A stretch of DNA of 48,005 bases, taken from Deltaproteobacteria bacterium (GTDB lineage Bacteria > Desulfobacterota > Desulfobulbia > Desulfobulbales > Desulfocapsaceae). Below are positions 8,937-17,813 of the stretch, in pieces. Where the stretch lies: contig PDQQ01000018.1 in NCBI GenBank assembly GCA_002747825.1, positions 1-48,005 of the forward strand. The letters are read 5' to 3'. Below the pieces are notes generated by a model. That model ran no database searches. It saw only the letters and a list, made by a program, of their open reading frames with translations, and was not told the DNA's origin. A program made the position numbers and the translations under genes. Within the stretch, counting starts at the first letter, position 1. Every line of letters starts with the position of its first letter.

Positions 8937-10040
8937 ATGCATTGGAGAAAGAACTTGGGTTGTGATCTGGAACGTCAAAGGGCCTTATTGCGCGAGCTGC
9001 ACCAGCTTGTCGATCGTCCGATGCGACTGATGGTGGTCTGCGGTACGCAGAACAGGGCCATCTTGAAGCATGGTCTGCGTGAAAAGTTTCCCCGTGAGCT
9101 GGAGCTTGTCGCCGGTCCGGGTTGCAGTGTCTGTGTTATGCCGGCCGGTCATATTGATGCTTTCGTGAAGATCGCGATGCAGCCCGGTGTGATTATGGCT
9201 GCCTGTGACGATATCCTGAAGGTGCCTGGCAGCAAGGACTCTCTCGGCTCGGCGATGAAAAAAGGCGCAAGGATCAGGAGTATCAACGCGCCGATGGATG
9301 CGCTTGATATAGCGCGTCGTGAGCCGGAGGCCACTGTGGTCTATCTTGCGGTCGGTTTTGAGGCCACTGCTCCAGGCGTTGCCGAGACCATACTGGAGGC
9401 TGCCAGCCTGGGAATCGAAAATTTTTGTGTCCTTCCCTCAATCCGGTTGCTGCCTCCGACCATCGATCTGTTGATGATGGATCCCGGGCTGAATATCCGG
9501 GGCGTTCTTTGCTCTGATCAGATCAACACCATTTCAGACACAGAAGCATATTCAGAACTTGCCAGGCGGCATAATCTTTCCTGCTATATTGCCGGTTTCG
9601 ATATTGACGATATTCTCGGAGGGATTGTCAGTCTGGCCCGTCAAATCCGTAACGACGAGTCGGTTTTTGACGATACCTCGTCGTTTATCTATTCGTCGGC
9701 AGACAACCGCAAGGCAAGGAGGATGGTCTCGGAGGTCTTCTTCAAGGTGGATACCGATTGGCGGGGGCTTGGCACCATAGAAAAGAGCGGTTTTGTTATC
9801 CGTGATGAACTCTCTCTCTTTGATGCGACAAAGCGTTTCAACGTGCGCTTTAAGGAGGGGGAAGAGTCCTGTATGTGCCAGTGTAATGCGATCATCTCAG
9901 GCAGAGAGCTGCCTCCGGACTGCCCTGCCTTTGGCATGGTCTGTACACCACAGACCCCTATCGGACCATGTATGATTTCCGATGAGGGGCTGTGTCATTC
10001 CTATTTTAAGTATGGTATCCAGACCTTTTCCCGAGACTGA
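8937..10040 (+). CDS. hypD: HypD, hydrogenase Fe(CN)2CO cofactor assembly protein
   Basis: HypD is the scaffold on which the Fe(CN)2CO unit of NiFe hydrogenases is built with HypC. Seen: VVCGTQN (C35), GPGCSVCV (C63, C66), a DDILKVPGS segment, GFEATAP, and the C-terminal 4Fe-4S set MCQC ... DCPAFGMVCTP ... GPCMISDEGLC. All three catalytic Cys of HypD are kept, but the usual CGTH(T/E) reads CGTQN. The chosen ATG gives 367 aa, matching the family (360-380). The open frame extends upstream to 8772, but those 55 residues do not look like HypD. No good ribosome binding site is visible, so the start is uncertain. No hypC, hypE or hypF is in the window. Confidence 0.88.
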   Translation: MHWRKNLGCDLERQRALLRELHQLVDRPMRLMVVCGTQNRAILKHGLREKFPRELELVAGPGCSVCVMPAGHIDAFVKIAMQPGVIMAACDDILKVPGSKDSLGSAMKKGARIRSINAPMDALDIARREPEATVVYLAVGFEATAPGVAETILEAASLGIENFCVLPSIRLLPPTIDLLMMDPGLNIRGVLCSDQINTISDTEAYSELARRHNLSCYIAGFDIDDILGGIVSLARQIRNDESVFDDTSSFIYSSADNRKARRMVSEVFFKVDTDWRGLGTIEKSGFVIRDELSLFDATKRFNVRFKEGEESCMCQCNAIISGRELPPDCPAFGMVCTPQTPIGPCMISDEGLCHSYFKYGIQTFSRD

Positions 10041-10137
10041 ACCGTCGTCTTTGCTCTGCGAATTCTCGGAGCGGGCCAGCATCTTATCGATCATGCAAGC
10101 AAAAAGTCTGTGAGAAATTTGGAGCAGACCCTGTTTT

Positions 10138-11580
10138 CTACATACGGCTGGCGTTGATAAGGATATGGCAGATGATCGAGGCCCCATAACCAAGGGCGAT
10201 GACCGGTGTCCATTTAAGATGTGCATTAAAGGTGTACACACCCCTGGCCGAACCCATAAGGGCAACTCCAGCCGCCGAACCGATCGAGAGAAGACTCCCT
10301 CCCACGCCTGCCGTCAGTGTTACCAGCAGCCATTGTCCAAGTGACATATCCGGAAGCATGGTGAGAACGGCAAACATCACCGGTATATTATCAACGATGG
10401 CCGAGAGCAGACCAACCATCACGTTTGCCGTCGTCGCTCCGAGATCGTGGTAGAGAAACTGAGAGACCATGGCAAGGTAGCCAAACTGCGACAAGCCTCC
10501 GACACACAATATGACACCGTAAAAGAAAAGAAGGGTATCCCATTCGGCGCGGGCAATTTTTTTAAACAGATCGAAGGGGTCTGGTTTGGAATAGGCCTGC
10601 TGGGCCAGTGGGTTATCGTCAACATCGTAGTTCCGATGCTCCTTTCTCTTGATATAGTAGGAGAAAAAGCCGAGGTAGCCGAGCCCCAGCATCATTCCGG
10701 TTGCCGGCGGTAGATGCAGATAATTATGAAAGGATACGGCGGTGGTAATGGTCAGCAGAAAGAGGAACATAATCCGCTTTGCGCCGATCTTGAGTACATA
10801 CTGATCCTTACTCGGTCTTGGCGTCTTCTGGCTGATGAAAAAGTTCATGATCATCGCCGGAACCAGCCAGTTAACGAGAGATGGGATAAAAATGTGGAAG
10901 AATTCAGAAAACTGAACAAGTCCTTTTTGCCAGACCATCAGCGTCGTTATGTCGCCAAACGGGGAAAAGGCCCCTCCGGCGTTGGCAGCAACGACAATAT
11001 TGATACAGGCCATAGAGACGAAAACCCTGTCTTTCCCGCCTACCGCCATTGCCACGGCACCCATCAACAGGGCCGTGGTCAGGTTGTCTGCAACCGGTGA
11101 AATGATAAAAGCGAGAAAGCCGGTTACCCAAAAAACGGTACGCAGCGAAAAGCCTCTTGTGACAAGCCAGGAGCGCAGCGCCTGAAAGATGTTTCTTTCG
11201 TCCATCGCATTTATGTAGGTCATGGCAACGAGCAAAAAAAGAAACAGTTCTGCGTATTCCAGAAGGTTATGGCGGATGGCAAGCTCGGCATCGTGGGGTC
11301 TGCCCAGACTGTTGAAGGTGAGGGCCACGAAAACCCAAATGATTCCAGCCGCCAGCAGTACCGGCTTGGATTTTCTCAGATGAAGTCTTTCTTCAAATAT
11401 AACAAGGGTGTACGCTGAGACAAAGAGCAACAGCGAAAGGATGCCAAAAAGGTTGTCGGTGAAATTGGTAGCCCCATGGCTGGCGGCGGCGGTTTCGTGC
11501 CCTCCGGCAGCACCGCTTGCCAGGGCAAATCCAGATGGGAGAAGTGCGAAAAATAAGGGTACGAGTAGTTTTTTTATCAT
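10138..11580 (-). CDS. nhaD: NhaD-family Na+/H+ antiporter
   Basis: An inner-membrane sodium/proton antiporter of the ion transporter (ArsB/NhaD) superfamily, 480 aa. Seen: an N-terminal signal-like segment, then about 12 hydrophobic helices; conserved NhaD-type stretches include SPVADNLTTALLMG, NAGGAFSPFGDITTLMVW, and AIVDNIPVMFAV. The paired D-N and S/T-containing reentrant motifs are intact. The start codon follows AGGA with an 8-nt spacing on the minus strand. The gene converges on hypD (97 nt apart) with no clear terminator hairpin between them. Sodium cycling is common in marine sulfate reducers. It is not obviously linked to the hydrogenase operon. Confidence 0.9.
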   Translation of the reverse strand: MIKKLLVPLFFALLPSGFALASGAAGGHETAAASHGATNFTDNLFGILSLLLFVSAYTLVIFEERLHLRKSKPVLLAAGIIWVFVALTFNSLGRPHDAELAIRHNLLEYAELFLFLLVAMTYINAMDERNIFQALRSWLVTRGFSLRTVFWVTGFLAFIISPVADNLTTALLMGAVAMAVGGKDRVFVSMACINIVVAANAGGAFSPFGDITTLMVWQKGLVQFSEFFHIFIPSLVNWLVPAMIMNFFISQKTPRPSKDQYVLKIGAKRIMFLFLLTITTAVSFHNYLHLPPATGMMLGLGYLGFFSYYIKRKEHRNYDVDDNPLAQQAYSKPDPFDLFKKIARAEWDTLLFFYGVILCVGGLSQFGYLAMVSQFLYHDLGATTANVMVGLLSAIVDNIPVMFAVLTMLPDMSLGQWLLVTLTAGVGGSLLSIGSAAGVALMGSARGVYTFNAHLKWTPVIALGYGASIICHILINASRM

Positions 11581-12061
11581 GGTTTTTTCCTGTGCAAAAT
11601 AAACAAACGGGGATAGAAAGATCTTTTGGCCATTTTTCCAACCCGCAGAATCGTATCTTCGGAAGGAGATCTTTGCCTGCGGCAGGGGCTGTCCTGCAGG
11701 CTGTGGTATTGATCAAATGCCTGGAAATTGAAGGCGTTATAGACGATCAACATGATCTTAACGAAGGTTTAAAAGCGCCAATATAACAGCAGTAGATTAT
11801 TCTGGCAAGGTAACTACGTGTAGGACTTCACCCATTTTTTCTAGAGCTCTTATTCTGGCAAGAGATGCAGCAATTTTTACAAGTTTCATTTGTCACAACT
11901 GTAATTTACGGAACTCAATCTGTTTTGACATTTTGTATTAAATAATGGGCGAAGTCCTTAACTGCTCATATCCAGAAAAAAGATCCAGAAGGGGAAGAAA
12001 ATGCCTGTTACCTTTTGCCGGCTATTTCACAAGTTATTCTTCGGTGTTTTCTAATTAGAGG

Positions 12062-12090
12062 TTGACTTGATATCTGAATTTTGCTAAAAA
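12062..12090 (+). promoter_or_regulatory. Sigma-70 type promoter for the dctPQM operon
   Basis: TTGACT (12062-12067), 17-nt spacer, TAAAAA (12085-12090). It lies 124 nt before the dctP start, and its -10 is covered by the operator half-sites described next. Confidence 0.5.
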
Positions 12091-12130
12091 TTTTGCGGAA
12101 AGCTTATTGTTGCAAAATTGTTAGCAAAAT
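12078..12130. promoter_or_regulatory. Four-half-site palindromic operator before dctP
   Basis: ATTTTGC (12078-12084), 5 nt, ATTTTGC (12090-12096), 15 nt, then GCAAAAT (12112-12118), 5 nt, GCAAAAT (12124-12130). The whole 53-bp block is symmetric, with half-sites every 12 bp. It overlaps the -10 of the dctP promoter and so looks like a repressor site. The RpiR regulator encoded at 16842-17813 is the obvious candidate (inference). Confidence 0.65.
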
Positions 12131-12213
12131 CGGAGTGGCAGATGTCTTTTTGAGTTCTTGTCGGCTCTCAACCGAGAGATACCATTGTTCCTAATTTCTT
12201 GATGGAGGTCAGA

Positions 12214-13266
12214 ATGAATATTGCAAAGAAAAAAACGATATCTTGGATTGCATTTATGTTGTTGGTTTTATTTCTGGTTTCCGTCTGTCAGTCTTGGGCT
12301 GCGAAGGTTAAATATACCGACCACGATCCGCCTACTGGAATCAGAACCGGTTTTGTCAAAGATGTCTGGCTTCCGGCTATTGAGGAATTCTCTAATGGCC
12401 AAATTGAAATCCAGGATTTTTGGGGTGGAACCCTATTGGGCTCCAAAGAAGTTCTCAATGGTGTGGGTGACGGTATTACCCAGATGGGATTTGTATATCC
12501 AGGGCATTATCCTGGTCAATTAGCAGTCCATACTATTTTTAAGCTTTTTCCCCGAGGACCGGCAAAGTTTTCTGACATGGTATGGTTCTATCGTAAGGTT
12601 TATGAGGAAGTTCCAGAGCTTAATGAAGAATTGAAAAAAGCAAATATCAAAGTGTTGATGATTACTGCAGGCCTGCCTGGAGCGTTTTGTGGAACTAAAG
12701 AAATAAACAGTTTGGACGATATTCAAGGAGATAAATGGCGTGCCAGTGGCAAATGGGCATTACGGTTTCTTGAGAATGCCGGAGCAGTACCGGTTTCTGT
12801 GCCTTGGGGTGATATCTATATGGCCCTTCAGACCGGGACCATCAAAGGCTGTTTTACCAATTATGACGGCATCCATATGATGAAGTTTGACGAAGTTGCC
12901 CCCAATCTTCTTGTATCCAAGGAGCTGTGGTTTGCGATTCCTTTTCTTCATGTCGTCAATTTGGATTGGTACGAAAAACAACCGGAAGTGGTTCGTAAGG
13001 CGCTGGAAAAAGCTTCAGTAATGGCCGAAGAAAAGTTTGCCAACATCTATGACAAGGCCTTCGATCAGATTATGGCTGAACAGAAGGCTGCTGGAGTTGT
13101 GGTGACCACCATGTCAGAGGCTGACGTGGCTAAATGGGAAAACAAGAGTGAGCTTGCGAAACTGCAGGCACAATGGGTTGCTGAAGCGGAAAAAAATGGT
13201 CTTACAACAGCAAAATCGGTAATGGAAAAAGTTCGTGCCATCCATCAACAAGCCATGGAAAGATAG
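12214..13266 (+). CDS. dctP: TRAP transporter substrate-binding protein (DctP family)
   Basis: The periplasmic receptor of a tripartite ATP-independent transporter, 350 aa. It begins with a classic signal peptide (KKK, then a long hydrophobic core, cleavage likely after QSWA). The mature part shows DctP traits: GTLLGSKEVLNGVGDGI, then DIQGDKWRASGKWALRFLE with the usual Arg that binds a substrate carboxylate, and PWGDIYMALQTGTIKGC. The start ATG at 12214 has GGAGG at 12204-12208; an ATG-led extension at 12199 overlaps that site and is less likely. It is the first gene of dctP-dctQ-dctM-amidohydrolase. The substrate is unknown; the neighbourhood suggests a ureido or hydantoin-type acid. Confidence 0.92.
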   Translation: MNIAKKKTISWIAFMLLVLFLVSVCQSWAAKVKYTDHDPPTGIRTGFVKDVWLPAIEEFSNGQIEIQDFWGGTLLGSKEVLNGVGDGITQMGFVYPGHYPGQLAVHTIFKLFPRGPAKFSDMVWFYRKVYEEVPELNEELKKANIKVLMITAGLPGAFCGTKEINSLDDIQGDKWRASGKWALRFLENAGAVPVSVPWGDIYMALQTGTIKGCFTNYDGIHMMKFDEVAPNLLVSKELWFAIPFLHVVNLDWYEKQPEVVRKALEKASVMAEEKFANIYDKAFDQIMAEQKAAGVVVTTMSEADVAKWENKSELAKLQAQWVAEAEKNGLTTAKSVMEKVRAIHQQAMER

Positions 13267-13287
13267 TGAGACCACTGGGAGGAGTTC

Positions 13288-13773
13288 GTGAATAACTTTG
13301 TGCATAAGAGCAACCAGGTTCTGTCGGGCATGTGTGGTTGGTTGATGCTGGTTATGATGTCCTTGCTGGCCATCGATATTCTTGGCAGAACCGTTAACCG
13401 TCCGTTGCAGGGCATGGCAGAGCTTTCTGTCTTTGTGATGATGATTGTCATCTATTTGGGCTTTTCGCGTTGTGAAGAGCATCGGGAACATGTGGGACTG
13501 GAAGTGGTCGTGAACTTTTTGCCTGTAAGAGCCAGGCGAATTGTTGGCGTTTTAAAGCATATTCTGGCCGTTATTGCTGTGGCTCTTTTGTTGTATGCCG
13601 TAGCCGTAGACGCCTGGTCTGCTTATGAGCATAACTCCAGTCTGGAAGGAACCATGGAAATTCCCATCTGGCCAGTTAAATTCATTATGGTGGTTGGTAT
13701 GGCCTTCTTTTTGATGCAAAGCGTCATCAATTTAATCCAGGATGTCAAACAGGCTAATGATAGCCTTGAATAG
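13288..13773 (+). CDS. dctQ: TRAP transporter small permease (DctQ family)
   Basis: The 4-TM small membrane subunit of the TRAP transporter, 161 aa. Four hydrophobic segments are evident (about residues 12-35, 50-65, 85-110 and 125-150), with the family-typical GMAELSVFVMM and CEEHREHVGLEV stretch between helices 2 and 3. The start is GTG preceded by GGGAGGAG 6 nt away. It lies 21 nt after dctP. Confidence 0.9.
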   Translation: MNNFVHKSNQVLSGMCGWLMLVMMSLLAIDILGRTVNRPLQGMAELSVFVMMIVIYLGFSRCEEHREHVGLEVVVNFLPVRARRIVGVLKHILAVIAVALLLYAVAVDAWSAYEHNSSLEGTMEIPIWPVKFIMVVGMAFFLMQSVINLIQDVKQANDSLE

Positions 13774-13858
13774 TGATTTTGTAGCCGGATCACCATTTTT
13801 AGACGACGTTTGGTTTGGAAATGGCATTTGGCAGCACCAATGACGAGGCATTTTATCA

Positions 13859-15199
13859 ATGGATTTTATGACCGGCGGCGTATTGTGTGTTGTTCTTCTT
13901 TTATTACTGATGGCTACCGGGTTGCAGATCGGATTGTCGTTTTTGTGTGCCGGTCTTGCCGTGAGTACACTCCTGCTTGACTTTGACAGCTCCCTTTCCC
14001 TGCTTGGCAAAGCAGCCTATCATTCTATAGCTACACCGACCTGGGCATGTATTCCGCTGTTTATTCTCATGGGTTCGTTTGCTGCTGAAGGCGGCTTTGC
14101 CAGCCGGGCCTATCGAGGGGTGCATGCCCTGAGTCACCGGTTGCCGGGTTCTTTGATGATTGCCACCTGTTTCAGCAGTGCCGTTTTCGGCGCTGTTTCT
14201 GGTTCTTCGATAGCCACGACGGCAATTTTTGGCAAAATGGCAATCCCGGAGATGTTGCGTTTTCGTTATGATAAAGCATTTTCGGTTGGTTGTATTGCAT
14301 CAGCTGGAACCTTTGCCTCGATGATTCCACCCAGCATGATGATGGTTATTTATGCCCTGTTCACCCAACAATCGGTGGGGAAACTCTTTGCTGCCGGTAT
14401 TGTGCCCGGAGCAATTACGGCCGTTGTTTACTCTGTATTGATCATCACCAAGGTGAAACGTAATCCAGATATTGCCCCGCATATCAAAGAACTTAATACC
14501 GATACCCCTTTTTTTGAACAGCAGGCTGCTCGACGGAAAGAAATCTTCCAGATTTGGCCGGTAGTGTTGATTGCATGTATTGTTTTGGGTGGAATTTATT
14601 CGGGTTTGTTCACCCCTACCGAAGCTGCGGCTGCCGGAGCCTTAAGCACTCTGGTTCTTGGCTGGTTTCTTGGCTCTTTCAGAAAACTGGAACAGGTTAC
14701 TCTTTCAATGAAAGGTTCGGCAAACACCACAGCCATGTTGTTTCTCATCAATATTGGCGCGCTGTTTTACAGCAGGATCTTGGCTGTTACCCGGATGCCG
14801 ACAGAGATGAGCATGTTTCTTAACAATCTTAACCTGCCTCCTTTTGTTATCCTTATGGGGGTGTTGATAATCATGCTTCTTCTTGGCATGATCATGGTGC
14901 CTGTCGGCATTTATGCCTTAACTTTGCCTGTGGTTTTTCCTTTGATTACCAGCCTCGGCTATGACCCTATATGGTTTGGCGTTATTGCTCTTAAACTGAC
15001 TGAAATTGGTGCAATCACACCACCGGTGGGACTTAATGTATTTGCCATGAAAGGAGTTATTCCTAGAGATGCGAACATTACAATTGAAGATATTTTCAAG
15101 GGATGTTGGCCGTTTTGTCTCTGTGACATCATTGTGCTGATTGCTCTTATACTGTTTCCCAAAATAACCTTATGGCTCCCTGGGCTGTTGCTTGGATAA
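13859..15199 (+). CDS. dctM: TRAP transporter large permease (DctM family)
   Basis: The transport-catalysing large permease, 446 aa with about 12 TM helices. Family signatures: GLQIGLSFLCAG at the start, SAVFGAVSGSSIATTAIFG, MIPPSMMMVIYALFTQQSVGKLF, FTPTEAAAAGAL, and the C-terminal ITPPVGLNVFAMKG. It lies 85 nt after dctQ; that gap holds no gene. Confidence 0.93.
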   Translation: MDFMTGGVLCVVLLLLLMATGLQIGLSFLCAGLAVSTLLLDFDSSLSLLGKAAYHSIATPTWACIPLFILMGSFAAEGGFASRAYRGVHALSHRLPGSLMIATCFSSAVFGAVSGSSIATTAIFGKMAIPEMLRFRYDKAFSVGCIASAGTFASMIPPSMMMVIYALFTQQSVGKLFAAGIVPGAITAVVYSVLIITKVKRNPDIAPHIKELNTDTPFFEQQAARRKEIFQIWPVVLIACIVLGGIYSGLFTPTEAAAAGALSTLVLGWFLGSFRKLEQVTLSMKGSANTTAMLFLINIGALFYSRILAVTRMPTEMSMFLNNLNLPPFVILMGVLIIMLLLGMIMVPVGIYALTLPVVFPLITSLGYDPIWFGVIALKLTEIGAITPPVGLNVFAMKGVIPRDANITIEDIFKGCWPFCLCDIIVLIALILFPKITLWLPGLLLG

Positions 15200-15240
15200 A
15201 GGTAACTGCAGGGGGCAATACAAAAATAACAGGAAATTGA

Positions 15241-16608
15241 ATGCAAATGATTGATAAACAGATAGAGCTTCTGATCAAAGGTAATCTGGTGTTGCCCGAT
15301 AGAGTTGCTTACAATAGCTGTGTGGGCGTTTCTGGTGGTGTAATAATCGGTATTTATGACTCTTGTTGTATACCTGATGCACAAAAAATCATTGATGTTA
15401 GCGGCTGTTTCGTTTTTCCCGGCGTTGTCGATGCTCACGTGCATTCCTATAGCTTTCTGAATGAAGGTTTTGAAAATTCGACAGCCGCCGCCGCCGCCGG
15501 AGGTGTTTCCACCATTATTGAAATGCCTTATGACAAAGGAGCTCCAGTCAATAATCCTGAGATACTGGAAAAAAAGATCGATGCCGTAGGACGTCTGGCA
15601 ATGGTAGATGTGGCGCTTCTTGCTACTCTGCCCAAAACTGGCGGCATAGAGGGGATCGAACCCATGTGTCGTCTGGGAGCGTGTGGCTTCAAACTCAGTT
15701 TGTTTGAAACCGATCCCGATCGTTTTCCTCGTATTGAAGATGATGTGTTGCTCGAAGTTTTACCTCTGATTAAAGCCCAGGGGCTGACTGCGGGCTTCCA
15801 TGCCGAAAATGATGTGATTATTGAGGCATTGGTTGCCCGCAGTAAGGCTGAAAAACGGACTGACCCGCTGGCTCACTGCCGTACACGGCCACCGGTTTCG
15901 GAAAGTCTGGCAGTTGGCAAGCTTTTGGAACTTACCTTGTGGACCGATTCGAGTCTTCATATTTATCATTGTTCGCATCCTCGGTGTGTGGAAATGATTG
16001 AGTGGTATCGTGCCCAGAATGTTGATGTGACGGTAGAGACATGTCCGCACTATCTGTTGATGAGTGAAAACGACATGCCACAAAAGGCAGCTTTCGCCAA
16101 AATCAACCCGCCCATGAGAAAATTTGAAGAAGCTACTGTGATGTGGCAGTACGTAATAAACGGTGAGATAGACATGATAACCTCGGATCATGCTCCGTGG
16201 CCGCTCGAGAATAAACAGAATTTGGATATTTTTGCCAATGGCTCAGGTGCTCCGGGACTGGAAACCCTTTTGCCTCTGATGTACAGCGAAGGTGTAGTTG
16301 CGCGTGGGCTGAGTCCTGTGGAACTGTCCAGATTGATGTCTGCGAATCCGGCCCAAAGATTTATGCTTGCCCCGAGAAAAGGGCACATTGCCCTTGGTGC
16401 GGACGCAGACTTTGCTATACTTGATCCCTCTATTCAATGGACGATTAAAGGTTCGGAAAGCTATTCCTCGGCAAAATGGTCTCCTTACGAAGGCATGTCT
16501 GTTACCGGCAAAGTAGTCAGAACTTTGGTGAGGGGCCGGGAAGTATTTAGAAACGGCAAAATCTTAGTAGAGGGGGCAGGAGGGGAGTATATTCCTGCAT
16601 GCCTCTGA
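15241..16608 (+). CDS. Cyclic amidohydrolase, hydantoinase/allantoinase/dihydroorotase-like
   Basis: A metal-dependent hydrolase that opens cyclic amide rings (hydantoins, allantoin, dihydropyrimidines), 455 aa. Metal ligands of the superfamily are in place: VDAHVHS (HxH), a Lys in CGFKLSLFE (the position of the carboxylated Lys), GFHAEN, IYHCSHPRC and SDHAPW. The C terminus has the usual small beta-domain end (GKVVRTLVRGREVFRNG). The sequence is closer to allantoinase/hydantoinase than to true dihydroorotase (inference from motif spacing). The start ATG follows AGGAA. It lies 41 nt after dctM, so it shares the transporter operon and probably acts on the imported compound. Confidence 0.88.
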   Translation: MQMIDKQIELLIKGNLVLPDRVAYNSCVGVSGGVIIGIYDSCCIPDAQKIIDVSGCFVFPGVVDAHVHSYSFLNEGFENSTAAAAAGGVSTIIEMPYDKGAPVNNPEILEKKIDAVGRLAMVDVALLATLPKTGGIEGIEPMCRLGACGFKLSLFETDPDRFPRIEDDVLLEVLPLIKAQGLTAGFHAENDVIIEALVARSKAEKRTDPLAHCRTRPPVSESLAVGKLLELTLWTDSSLHIYHCSHPRCVEMIEWYRAQNVDVTVETCPHYLLMSENDMPQKAAFAKINPPMRKFEEATVMWQYVINGEIDMITSDHAPWPLENKQNLDIFANGSGAPGLETLLPLMYSEGVVARGLSPVELSRLMSANPAQRFMLAPRKGHIALGADADFAILDPSIQWTIKGSESYSSAKWSPYEGMSVTGKVVRTLVRGREVFRNGKILVEGAGGEYIPACL

Positions 16609-16841
16609 AATTAATGGTTTTCTAATGCTGAATTAACAGCGATTGGGGAATACGATAGACCTTTCATGACCATCGGCCAAATGGTGCTGGTCGCAACAGC
16701 CAGGCTCTGTCTTTGTATGTAGTCACAATATGTTGTTTGGGAAGGTATTCCAGTTCGATGCTATAGCAAGTAGATTGTTTTTTCTGGAAAGATACGACGG
16801 CTGGTACAAGATGGTTGAGCATTTTTTAAGGAAATTTTTTG

Positions 16842-17813
16842 ATGAGCGACCCTATACCCAATCTTACGGAACGTTTGAGTAGACATGCCAAACAGTTTAC
16901 CCAGAGGGATCGGCTTATCGCCGATTACCTTTTGCGTTCTTATCCGGCCTGTCTGTTTCAAAACGCATCTGATATCGCTGAGAAACTGGAAATCAATGTC
17001 TCGACGGTTACCCGGTTCTTCCCCAAAATAGGGTACGGTAATCTTAAGGAAGCCTGGGCCGATCTTCGCCGGGATTTACAGTTTCTGGTGGATTCGCCTC
17101 TTACCCGCTTTCAATCGAGTTGTACGGATGAGTCTGAAACAACGCAGGCTCTGATCCAGGCTATGGAGACGGACTGGACAAACATCCAAAAGAGCCTGAG
17201 TTCCGTGGATGCAGAAAATATTGAGCGTTTTCTCGATTTGATAGCTGATCAGAGCCGTGGCTTTTATTTTCTGGGAACTGGCAAAGAATACTCGTTGGCC
17301 TATTACTTTTTATACCAGCTTGTAGGCCTTCGCAATAACGCCCTGCTCATTGATCCATCAAATGTGGTTAACCATCTTGCCAATTTGCAATCTTGCGATG
17401 TGTTGGTAATATTTGATTTTAGACGTTATGCCGCTTTACATAGCATGGCCGCCGAATACGCCAAAGAAATTGGGGCTTGTTTGGTTGTTTTTTCTGATTC
17501 GACAATATCACCATCTGCGAGAATTGCCGATTGCCTGTTTTTAATCCACTCAGAGGGGATATCTGCGTTTGACTCTTATACAGCCGGAATGACGTTGATT
17601 AATGCGTTACTGGGAATGATAGTTGCCCGTAACAGGAACCCGTTTGAGGCAAAGTACAACCGCTTGGAACATCTTAAACATCGAATGAAAATTTTTTCTT
17701 TTAATGAAGAATGTGTTTTTTTAGATCTAAAGGAAAAAAAGGCTGATAGCCTTCTTCGGGGAACTCATGGAGACTCTTGGAATTCTCACTCTGGGACAGA
17801 CACCAAGGCATGA
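16842..17813 (+). CDS. RpiR/MurR-family transcriptional regulator
   Basis: 323 aa: an N-terminal HTH_6 domain (about residues 5-80; SDIAEKLEINVSTVTRFFPKIGYGN is the recognition part) and a SIS sugar-isomerase fold (about 125-260; FLGTGKEYSLAYYF, VLVIFDFRRYA, GACLVVFSDS). RpiR proteins sense small metabolites through SIS. The start ATG follows AAGGA with 9-nt spacing; a TTG directly upstream is in frame. The 3' end overlaps the AroM-like gene by 47 nt. It is the likely local regulator of the TRAP/amidohydrolase genes. Confidence 0.9.
   Translation: MSDPIPNLTERLSRHAKQFTQRDRLIADYLLRSYPACLFQNASDIAEKLEINVSTVTRFFPKIGYGNLKEAWADLRRDLQFLVDSPLTRFQSSCTDESETTQALIQAMETDWTNIQKSLSSVDAENIERFLDLIADQSRGFYFLGTGKEYSLAYYFLYQLVGLRNNALLIDPSNVVNHLANLQSCDVLVIFDFRRYAALHSMAAEYAKEIGACLVVFSDSTISPSARIADCLFLIHSEGISAFDSYTAGMTLINALLGMIVARNRNPFEAKYNRLEHLKHRMKIFSFNEECVFLDLKEKKADSLLRGTHGDSWNSHSGTDTKA

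Larger units (their letters stand above)
11581..12213. other. Divergent intergenic region, 633 nt
   Basis: No gene is supported. It lies between the divergent nhaD and dctP genes. It holds a direct repeat TTATTCTGGCAAG (near 11798 and 11850), a widely spaced inverted pair TAGGACTTCACCCA (11821-11834) and TGGGCGAAGTCCTTA (from 11946), and, next to dctP, a promoter with a four-half-site operator (listed separately). The inverted pair about 110 bp apart could mark a small decayed element. Confidence 0.5.

Noticed and set aside
8696..8962. A fifth selenoprotein in the frame starting with TTG at 8696
   Set aside because: No known family, no clear hairpin after its TGA and no conserved Cys context. 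It is kept only as a possible leader frame.
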